From NCBI GenBank assembly GCA_955652265.1, contig CATPBD010000203.1, forward strand, positions 1-9,554: a stretch of 9,554 bases of DNA. The letters are read 5' to 3'. A program made the position numbers and the translations under genes. The notes beneath the pieces are model-generated. The model was not told the DNA's origin. It did not search any database and was given only the letters and a program-made list of their open reading frames with translations. Of the stretch, positions 1-5,913 are shown in pieces; positions within the stretch are counted from its first letter, which is position 1, and every line of letters begins with the position of its first letter. This DNA is from an uncultured Gemmatimonadaceae bacterium (GTDB lineage Bacteria; Gemmatimonadota; Gemmatimonadetes; Gemmatimonadales; Gemmatimonadaceae).

Positions 1-8
1 AAGAAGGA

Positions 9-170
9 GGGTGGGGATGTCCTCGCAGGCGACGTGCTCGCGTAGCAAGAGACTCTGGCTGGGTGCCCGCGAGCGAGCGCTAGCCGCTCGTGGGCTGACA
101 GAGGCTCGATGTGTGTAAGCCGAGCCGGGTGCCCGCTTGCGGGCGCGTGCCGAAGAGGACATCCCCGCCC
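9..170 (+). other. Structured inverted-repeat element, candidate non-coding RNA
   Basis: Seen: positions 9-24 and 155-170 are inverted repeats. The core 13-24 / 155-166 is a perfect 12 bp match and extends to 16 bp with one T12-G167 pair. Inside are a hairpin 65-75/85-95 (11 bp with one G69-T91 pair), an outer stem 53-57/99-103 below it, a hairpin 103-108/121-126, and a hairpin 129-135/140-146 with CTTG as loop and one T130-G145 pair. A weak hairpin may form at 35-38/44-47. The three non-Watson-Crick pairs are G-U if the plus strand is transcribed but A-C mismatches on the minus strand, so a plus-strand RNA is favoured. That would be antisense to the dcw operon or a separate small RNA. I do not recognise a family: the SRP RNA, tmRNA and RNase P signature motifs are absent. 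Alternatives are a MITE-like or palindromic repeat element, or a structured ftsA downstream spacer. The left boundary is close to the window edge and may be incomplete. Confidence 0.4.
58..136 (+). repeat. Pair of 13-bp direct repeats inside the structured element
   Basis: Positions 58-70 and 124-136 are the same 13-mer, with a single T/C difference at 60/126, spaced 66 bp apart. Each copy supplies the left arm of one of the two strongest internal hairpins (65-95 and 129-146). This suggests an internal duplication of a hairpin unit, or two stems under the same constraint. Confidence 0.5.
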
Positions 171-226
171 GACGCACCGGCGAAACGATCAAGACTGCGT
201 GTCAAAGCAGCGGCGCGGCGAAAAGC
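171..226. other. Short spacer between ftsA stop and the structured element
   Basis: These 56 bp lie just downstream of the ftsA TAA stop. They can form a weak 5 bp stem (172-176/196-200) with a long loop and no T-run on either strand, so there is no convincing intrinsic terminator. A TTGACA hexamer on the minus strand at 205-200 has no plausible -10 partner. I see no gene here. Confidence 0.4.
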
Positions 227-1483
227 TTAGAAGAAATCCTCTAACCAGATCTTCAGCCGTTTCGTGAACTTGTCGACGCCGGCTCCGGCGAGCGCCTTGT
301 GCTTGCTCGTCGGCGAAAAACCGGCCGCGGCGCGATGCGCTCCGTAGAGCGCCAAACCCACAACCGTCGCGAAGCGCGGCGCATCTACCGAATCACTGAG
401 CCCGCCGATGTTTTCTTCCGGTGAGCCGATTCTAACGCCTGTTCCAAACACGTCCGCTGCGAGCTCGGCAACACCTTGCATTGCCGCTGCGCCACCCGTG
501 ATCACCACACCCGCGTTCAGCCGCTGCGCAAAGCCTGCCCTCTGGATCTCGTTCAACACGAGATTGAAGATCTCGTCCATACGCTGGTGGATGATGTGCG
601 CGAGGACTTCTCTCGGGATGTGCCGGTCGCCCTGCGCAACTGTGCTCGGAAGCTCAATCACATCGTGCGGGTCCACGAGCGGCTCGTACGCGCAGCCATA
701 CCTCTCCTTCAACCGCTCCGCATCGGCCTGAGTGACGCCGATTCCCTGCACGATGTCGCTGGTAACATTGTTGCCACCGAAGTTGACGGTACCGAGGTGG
801 CGGATTTTCCCCTCATGGAAAACCGCGATGTCAGTCGTGCCGGCGCCCATCTCCACGAGAGCGACTCCAAGCTCCTTCTCGTCCTCAGTCAGAACACTGA
901 GGGCGCTTGCGAGAGGCTCCAGCACCAGCTCACGCACGCGGTAGCCCGCCTTTTCTACAGACTTCCGCAGATTCATCGCCGGCGAAGCGCCGATTGTAAC
1001 CAGATACATCTCCGTCTCGAGGCGGGTGCCGATCATTCCAATCGGATCGCGAATCCCCTGATTCTTGTCGACGGTGTATTCCTGGGGAATGGCGTGAAGC
1101 AGCTCGCGATCCTGCGGCACCTGCTGCGCGCGAGCGACTTCGTTGGCGCGGTCAACGTCCGCCTTGGATATCTCGTCGCCATTCACCGCGACGATTCCCT
1201 TGCTGATCATCGCCCGCACGTGCTCACCGGCGATTCCGGCGTAGAGGGTGCCGACTTTGGCTCCTGCCATCCTTTCGGCATCCTCGATCGCTTTCTTGAT
1301 CGAGCGCGTAGTCTCCTCGATGTCCGACACAACGCCGCGGCGCAACCCGGTGGTGCGCGCCTGGCCGACGCCCAGAATCTTGAGCGTAGGTTTGCTCTTC
1401 TTGTCGCCGACCGCTTCGGCGATCACCACGGTTGTCTTGGCGGAACCGATGTCCAGACCAGCGATGATGCGTTCCGGATTCAT
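227..1483 (-). CDS. ftsA: Cell division protein FtsA (actin-like FtsZ membrane tether)
   Basis: FtsA is a cytoplasmic actin-family ATPase that anchors FtsZ filaments to the inner membrane and recruits later divisome proteins. The protein is 418 aa, a usual length. Seen: phosphate-1 motif GLDIGSAKTT at residues 9-18; the region after about residue 85 corresponds to subdomain 1C; phosphate-2 motif EMGAGTTDIAVF at 211-222; adenosine-side motif VVITGGAAAMQG at 326-337. The last 14 residues (405-418) form a basic, aromatic amphipathic helix matching the known C-terminal membrane-targeting sequence. Phosphate-2 has Glu and Ala where DIGGGT is usual. The ATG start overlaps the ftsQ stop by 4 bp (ATGA), with a weak AAGG upstream, so translation is probably coupled to ftsQ. 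The gene ends in TAA and is the last one visible in the operon; ftsZ is expected beyond the left edge. Confidence 0.97.
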   Translation of the reverse strand: MNPERIIAGLDIGSAKTTVVIAEAVGDKKSKPTLKILGVGQARTTGLRRGVVSDIEETTRSIKKAIEDAERMAGAKVGTLYAGIAGEHVRAMISKGIVAVNGDEISKADVDRANEVARAQQVPQDRELLHAIPQEYTVDKNQGIRDPIGMIGTRLETEMYLVTIGASPAMNLRKSVEKAGYRVRELVLEPLASALSVLTEDEKELGVALVEMGAGTTDIAVFHEGKIRHLGTVNFGGNNVTSDIVQGIGVTQADAERLKERYGCAYEPLVDPHDVIELPSTVAQGDRHIPREVLAHIIHQRMDEIFNLVLNEIQRAGFAQRLNAGVVITGGAAAMQGVAELAADVFGTGVRIGSPEENIGGLSDSVDAPRFATVVGLALYGAHRAAAGFSPTSKHKALAGAGVDKFTKRLKIWLEDFF

Positions 1484-2238
1484 TGCAGCCTTGCGATCAC
1501 CTGATCGCGATAACGTAAATCGAGCTCGCCTACGTGTAGCTGTCGGCGCGCGAGGTCATTCTCAACCGGAAAGATATCGGCCAAGCGCTCTACTGACAGC
1601 CCTAAGGGAATACGCACTCTCAGCGTCCCGGCGCGCGATGCAGACGTGTCGCTCCCGGAGTGAGGCCTTTCCGTCGTGCTGCGAGAGAGCGTAAGCAGGA
1701 TCTCGTCCCTCCCCGCACGTCGCGCCTCTTCGATGCGGGAGAACAAGCGCGGCTCCGCGCTTCGAATGGAGCCGACGAGCTTAAGAAGAACAGGATCCCT
1801 CGTCGCAACAATGGGCAGATCGAGATTTGTACGCGCAGGGTCGATCGGGAGCTCATGACCGAGAGAATCATACGGAAGAAGTCCGTTCGAGCTTTGTATC
1901 AGCGCCACCGGCTCGTTTTCCTGCACTGTCACCACCAGAGTTCCCGGCATTCGTCGGGTGATCGTGACACCAGTAACCTGAGGATGATGGCGTACTCGCT
2001 CGCGCAGAGGCTCCAGATCGTCCCACAGCGACATCAGCGTGTCAACCTTTAGACGCGCGAGGATCTCGTTGGGCTGCAGATAGCGAACGCCGCGAATCTC
2101 CACGGTACGCACGCGGAAGAACGCCATCCGGCGGGCCACTGTGCGAGCGCCCCACGCTCCAGCCATGATGAGCGCAACGAGGAAAATCGCGCCAAGCATT
2201 TTCCACCCTGGTTTGTGGAGCCTTTCAGGAACCGTCAT
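1480..2238 (-). CDS. ftsQ: Cell division protein FtsQ/DivIB
   Basis: FtsQ is a bitopic inner-membrane protein that links early cytoplasmic divisome components to the FtsB/FtsL and FtsW/FtsI machinery. The protein is 252 aa, in the family range. Seen: a short basic cytoplasmic tail (1-12), one hydrophobic segment at about 13-31, a POTRA domain at about 40-107 beginning FFRVRTVEIRG, then the periplasmic beta domain, ending with the typical ELDLRYRDQVIARL near 238-251. Residues about 186-204 are a Ser/Thr/Arg-rich insertion that looks flexible and falls between predicted beta strands. The family is poorly conserved, so the call rests on architecture plus its position between murC and ftsA. The ATG start overlaps the murC TGA (ATGA), and the TGA stop overlaps the ftsA ATG in the same way. 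No strong Shine-Dalgarno sequence is seen, which suits translational coupling. Confidence 0.92.
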   Translation of the reverse strand: MTVPERLHKPGWKMLGAIFLVALIMAGAWGARTVARRMAFFRVRTVEIRGVRYLQPNEILARLKVDTLMSLWDDLEPLRERVRHHPQVTGVTITRRMPGTLVVTVQENEPVALIQSSNGLLPYDSLGHELPIDPARTNLDLPIVATRDPVLLKLVGSIRSAEPRLFSRIEEARRAGRDEILLTLSRSTTERPHSGSDTSASRAGTLRVRIPLGLSVERLADIFPVENDLARRQLHVGELDLRYRDQVIARLQ

Positions 2239-3629
2239 TTGTCGCGGGCCTCGAGCCGCTCTCTGAGCTCCGGACCCGTGCGCGTGATGTCACCTGCGCC
2301 GATTGTGATCACGACGTCCCCGTCGCGCACGAACGTGGAGAGCGCAGATGCGAGCTCCGATCGCGCGCCCTGCCACGTAACGGGGCGCCCAGCCCGCGCC
2401 GTAGATGTCGCCACGAGCTCCGACGTGATCCCCTCGATCGGCTTCTCGCGAGCCGGATAGATCTCGGCCAGAAACACACTGTCCGCTTTTGCGAGCGCCT
2501 GACCAAATGCCTCTGAGAAGTCGCGGGTGCGCGAGAACAGGTGCGGCTGAAACGCGGCTACGATTCTCCGACCCGGGTACGACGCACGCGCTGCCTGGAG
2601 CGTCGCTGCGATCTCCGTGGGATGGTGCGCGTAGTCGTCCACGATCGTCACGCCGGCCACATCGAAGAGACGCTGGAACCGCCGCTCCACTCCACCAAAT
2701 TGCAGCAGTCCGTCGCGCATCGCGTCGAGACCGACGCCGAGCGCGAAGCCGGCGCCGATGGCGGCGAGCGCGTTCTGCACGTTGTGATGTCCGGGAACTC
2801 GCAACGCTACCTCGCCCACAGGTAGTTTGTCGTACGATACGAGAAAGTTGGTCGCATGACCCGTCGAGCGGATGTCACTCGCAACGAGTCGCGCGTCGGG
2901 CGAGCTGATGCCATACCGAATGACCTCCGCGCTCGGCGGTAAATCGACGCTGCTGGCGCCCGTGTCATCGGCACAAAGAACAACGACCGCAGCTTCACGT
3001 ACGAAGCGAGAAAAAGTCGAGGTGATGTCGTCGAGATTACGATAAATATCGAGATGGTCCGCCTCGACGTTCGTGATCACAGCGATCCTCGGCGAAAGCG
3101 TGAGAAAGGAGCGGTCGTACTCGTCGGCCTCGACCACAAAGAGCTCGTCTGACTCGTAACGAAGATTTCCCTTCCATTCCGCCACGCGCCCGCCCGCGAT
3201 TCCCGTCGGACGCAAGCCGGCGGCGGCCAGGGCACCCGTAGTCATGACTGTCGTAGTCGTTTTTCCATGAGTGCCGGCGATTCCAATCAGTTTTCCACCC
3301 GCGACGGCGCGTGCAAGCGCCTCTGCTCTCCGCGTGATCGGAATTCCCAGTTCTCGCGCTCGCACGATCTCGGGGTGGTTCTTTGGCAGCGCAGAGGTGA
3401 CGATTACTTCGCGCGCACCCTCCACGTGCTTCGGATCGTGGCCCGTCGCCACCACGATGCCGAGCTCCTCGAGGTCATCGGTATCCCCCGGATTCGCGTC
3501 ACAGCCCGTCACTCGCATGCCTCGCCGCGCAAGGAGCTCGGCCAGTGCACGCATGCCGGCCCCGGCGATTCCCACGAAATGAACGGGCCTTGGATCCGAC
3601 GTATCGAGCGAGCTCGTCTTGCCTTTCAA
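2235..3629 (-). CDS. murC: UDP-N-acetylmuramate--L-alanine ligase MurC
   Basis: MurC is a cytoplasmic Mur ligase that uses ATP to attach L-alanine to UDP-MurNAc, the first step of the stem peptide. The protein is 464 aa, normal for MurC. Seen: N-terminal Rossmann motif HFVGIAGAGM at 17-26 (GIGG is more usual, so one Gly is Ala); ATP P-loop GIAGTHGKTTTT at 116-127; VEADEYDRSFL at 167-177; NVEADHLDIY at 187-196; VERRFQ at 314-319; DDYAHHPTEI at 331-340; FQPHLFSRT at 360-368. The DEYD form also occurs in Mpl, but the length, the SRT motif and the operon position support MurC. The start codon is TTG (3629-3627), overlapping the murG TGA as TTGA. The next Met is inside the GAGM motif and too late to be the start. 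There is no clear Shine-Dalgarno sequence, so coupling to murG is likely. The TGA stop overlaps the ftsQ ATG by 4 bp, with no murB or ddl between them. Confidence 0.96.
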   Translation of the reverse strand: MKGKTSSLDTSDPRPVHFVGIAGAGMRALAELLARRGMRVTGCDANPGDTDDLEELGIVVATGHDPKHVEGAREVIVTSALPKNHPEIVRARELGIPITRRAEALARAVAGGKLIGIAGTHGKTTTTVMTTGALAAAGLRPTGIAGGRVAEWKGNLRYESDELFVVEADEYDRSFLTLSPRIAVITNVEADHLDIYRNLDDITSTFSRFVREAAVVVLCADDTGASSVDLPPSAEVIRYGISSPDARLVASDIRSTGHATNFLVSYDKLPVGEVALRVPGHHNVQNALAAIGAGFALGVGLDAMRDGLLQFGGVERRFQRLFDVAGVTIVDDYAHHPTEIAATLQAARASYPGRRIVAAFQPHLFSRTRDFSEAFGQALAKADSVFLAEIYPAREKPIEGITSELVATSTARAGRPVTWQGARSELASALSTFVRDGDVVITIGAGDITRTGPELRERLEARDK

Positions 3630-4735
3630 CCGCGCGACTGCCCGAGGCTGACAAGTGTCAGGATATGGCGCGCTATGTCGGCCGCAGCGGTGGGACGCGC
3701 ACGCTCAAGCGCCTTCGCGCGCATGGTCGCGAGCTTTGCCGGCTCGGCGAGCAGCGACTCTACGGCGCGAGCGAGCAAGTCAGTGTCGAGGTCGCTTTGC
3801 CGGATCATTTCCGCCGCGCCGGCTGCGGCGAGAGCCTTCGCGTTCGCCGTCTGGTGGTCAGCGGCGGCTGTCGGGAGCGGCACCACGATCGCGGGTATGC
3901 CCCACGCGCAGAGCTCGGCGGTCGCCATTGCCCCTGCGCGGGTGAGTGCGAAGTCGGTTGCTCGGTACGCCTCCGAAATCGGCGCGATGTACGCTCGTAC
4001 CCGTACCCGGTCGCTCTCGTAGTGCGCGAGCTTATCGTAATTCGCCTTTCCCGTTGCCCAGATGACGAAGAGATCGCTCGGCAAACCCTGATCTATCCAC
4101 GACGCAACGACGTCGTTCATCGCTTGCGAGCCCTGGCTTCCGCCGTACACGAGCAGTACGCCACCGCCGTTCGGAGGAAATCCCCATTTCATTCGCCCTG
4201 GCGCCTTCTCGAAAGCATCGCCCGGCGGGGGCTCGATCGGGTTGCCAGAATCGTAGACTTCCGTCTTTTTCGAGGGCGAAAGGTACCGTCTACCTTCCGG
4301 AAAGCCGAGGTGAACCTGGTCGGCAAAGCGACTGAAAAAACGCGCGGTAATCCCAGGATATGTGTTCTGCTCCTGCAGAACGACGGGAATCCGGTGGCTG
4401 ACAGCGTAGGCCAGAGTTAGTCCAGCCGCGTACCCTCCGGTACCGACAACGCACGCTGGTGGCTCGCTACTAACCTCGGCGGCGATGCGCCCCCAGGCGG
4501 TCATCGCGCCTCGAATTGTCTTCCAGTTCTCCCACGGACGCGATCGATAGAGCGGGTGAAGATCAAGCAGCTCGAACGCGAATCCAACCTGTGGCAACAC
4601 ATCGCGCTCGATGCCGCGCCGGGCGCCGATGAAAAACGGCTCGACGCGCGGATCTGCTTTCACGAGAGCGCGCGCGATCGCCAGCCCGGGATACAAGTGT
4701 CCCCCGGTTCCCCCGCCCGCGAAGATGACCCTCAT
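3626..4735 (-). CDS. murG: UDP-GlcNAc:lipid I N-acetylglucosaminyltransferase MurG
   Basis: MurG is a peripheral inner-membrane GT28-family (GT-B fold) enzyme that transfers GlcNAc from UDP-GlcNAc to lipid I, making lipid II. The protein is 369 aa, normal length. Seen: the glycine-rich lipid-I-side loop GGGTGGHLYPGLA at 7-19; a second glycine loop GTGGYAAG at 98-105; QEQNTYPG at 121-128; the third glycine loop GGSQGSQAMN at 198-207; the UDP-GlcNAc motif TRAGAMATAEL at 265-275, whose Glu274 matches the conserved uracil/ribose-region Glu; then PLPTAAADHQTANA at 286-299. The ATG overlaps the ftsW TGA as ATGA with no visible Shine-Dalgarno sequence. The TGA stop overlaps the murC TTG start. Placement after ftsW and before murC is the standard dcw order. 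Confidence 0.98.
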   Translation of the reverse strand: MRVIFAGGGTGGHLYPGLAIARALVKADPRVEPFFIGARRGIERDVLPQVGFAFELLDLHPLYRSRPWENWKTIRGAMTAWGRIAAEVSSEPPACVVGTGGYAAGLTLAYAVSHRIPVVLQEQNTYPGITARFFSRFADQVHLGFPEGRRYLSPSKKTEVYDSGNPIEPPPGDAFEKAPGRMKWGFPPNGGGVLLVYGGSQGSQAMNDVVASWIDQGLPSDLFVIWATGKANYDKLAHYESDRVRVRAYIAPISEAYRATDFALTRAGAMATAELCAWGIPAIVVPLPTAAADHQTANAKALAAAGAAEMIRQSDLDTDLLARAVESLLAEPAKLATMRAKALERARPTAAADIARHILTLVSLGQSRG

Positions 4736-5913
4736 CTGGCGGGTAGCGCACGAAGAGCGAGTGGGTCCGTCGCCGCTTCGTCGAATACTCTTTCACGTGA
4801 GCTGCCGATGTTGACGAGGATGCCAGTCATGAGGAGGGAGAGGACAAGATTCGAGCGCCCGTACGAGATAAAGGGTAGCGTAAGACCCGTTGTCGGGAGC
4901 AGTCCAGTTGCCACACCAATATGAAGATAGGCGGTCAACACGATGGTTACGGTGAGACCGACGGCTACGAGCTGAAGAAAAGGCGTGCGCGCCTTGCGGG
5001 CAATCCGAAACCCGACAACAGCGTAGAGCGCGAACGCCAGAATCAGGAGCGCCAGCCCGATGAATCCCCACTCCTCGCCAATGTGGCCGGCGATAAAGTC
5101 ATCGTAACCGAAGGGAAGAAATCCGTATTGCTGTCTGCCGCGACCGAAGCCCACTCCGAAGATTTGTCCGGAACCAACGGCGATCAGCGACTGCCGAAGC
5201 TGGTAGCTCACCTCGGGTGGCGCGCTGCCTGGATCGAAAAAGGCGGACATTCGAAGCAATACGTAGTTGAGTCGCTCGATCTTTACGTAGAGGAGCGGGA
5301 TCAGCAGCACGCCGAGCGCTACGAAGTGGCCGATGCGCACTCCCCCGGCGAAGAGGATGATCCCCATCACCAGTGTGAACATCATCGCGGTCGACAGATC
5401 GGGCTCGAGCAAGACGAGGACATCGAGCGCTCCGATCACGACGAGAAAAGGCAGTAGGCCCTTGGTGACCCTTCGCATTACAGGGCCCTTCTTCACCACC
5501 AGCATCGACGTCCAGAGAATTACCGCGAGCTTGCCGAGCTCCGACGGCTGGAGCGAAGCGCCGAACAGGTATCTGCGGGAGCCGTGGATGCGAGGAGCAA
5601 TCGTCGCCGTGAAAGGAAGAATCACGATGATGAGTAAGAACAGCGCCAGGATCATCACCGGCCACGCCCATTTTTCCCACACTTCTGCGTCCATCTTCGC
5701 GGCAATCGCGAACAACACCGCGCCTGCAGCCATGCCCCCCAGCTGACGTAGCAGCAGATGTGCGTGGCCGAAGCCCGCCTGCATTTCGACGATTGCGCTG
5801 GCGCTGTAGACAGTCGCGACACCGAACGCGAGCAGGACTCCGGTGAGAATGACCAGCACCCGGGCCTCGACTCCGATCTTCCAGCGATGTGTTATGTCGA
5901 CCGACGCTTCCAT
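4732..5913 (-). CDS. ftsW: SEDS-family septal peptidoglycan glycosyltransferase FtsW
   Basis: FtsW polymerises lipid II into glycan strands at the septum together with its partner transpeptidase FtsI. With the start chosen here it is 393 aa, with about ten hydrophobic segments as expected. Seen (393-aa numbering): VYSAS at 35-39; LQPSELGKLAVILW at 121-134; LEPDLSTAMM at 169-178; RMSAFFDPG at 222-230; QLRQSLIAVGSGQIFGVG at 238-255; and FGYDDFIAGHIGEEWG at 268-283, in which Asp271/272 sits at the proposed SEDS catalytic Asp before the GEE motif. LPFISYGRSN at 346-355 replaces the usual SYGGSS. The frame is open 26 codons further upstream inside murD, but the internal ATG at 5913 is preferred: it overlaps the murD TAA (TAATG) and has a GAAGGA ribosome binding site 6 nt upstream. 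RodA, the elongation paralogue, is unlikely in this dcw setting. Confidence 0.96.
   Translation of the reverse strand: MEASVDITHRWKIGVEARVLVILTGVLLAFGVATVYSASAIVEMQAGFGHAHLLLRQLGGMAAGAVLFAIAAKMDAEVWEKWAWPVMILALFLLIIVILPFTATIAPRIHGSRRYLFGASLQPSELGKLAVILWTSMLVVKKGPVMRRVTKGLLPFLVVIGALDVLVLLEPDLSTAMMFTLVMGIILFAGGVRIGHFVALGVLLIPLLYVKIERLNYVLLRMSAFFDPGSAPPEVSYQLRQSLIAVGSGQIFGVGFGRGRQQYGFLPFGYDDFIAGHIGEEWGFIGLALLILAFALYAVVGFRIARKARTPFLQLVAVGLTVTIVLTAYLHIGVATGLLPTTGLTLPFISYGRSNLVLSLLMTGILVNIGSSRERVFDEAATDPLALRALPAR

Noticed and set aside
1..162. Minus-strand frame from an ATG at 162 open to the left edge, as the start of ftsZ
   Set aside because: The translation is Ser/Arg/Ala-rich with no FtsZ N-terminal GGAGGNAV-type motif, has no ribosome binding site, and runs through the stem-loops.
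9..170. Retron msr-msd RNA, because of the long terminal inverted repeats around about 150 nt
   Set aside because: There is no reverse transcriptase in the window. On the plus strand the downstream neighbour is antisense ftsA, and the internal layout lacks recognisable msr/msd features.
9..170. Known housekeeping RNAs (SRP RNA, tmRNA, RNase P RNA, 6S RNA, cobalamin riboswitch)
   Set aside because: The signature motifs are absent on both strands, and the multi-branched layout does not fit the rod shape of 6S RNA.
177..205. TTGACA on the minus strand as a possible -35 box for a downstream ftsZ promoter
   Set aside because: The sequence 16-18 bp downstream is CG-rich (around CGCCGG) with nothing like a -10 box.
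476..1504. Long plus-strand open frame of 342 codons antisense to ftsA, with similar ones at 3267-4022, 3545-4420 and 7622-8482
   Set aside because: They lie fully opposite well-supported conserved genes, have no recognisable domains and are rich in Arg, Ala, Ser and His, as expected for antisense frames in high-GC DNA.
2235..3629. MurC gene as Mpl (murein tripeptide ligase), because of the DEYD motif
   Set aside because: DEYDRSFL followed by the NVEADHLDIY block fits MurC variants, the DKRSKF continuation of Mpl is absent, and the position in the dcw operon is that of murC.
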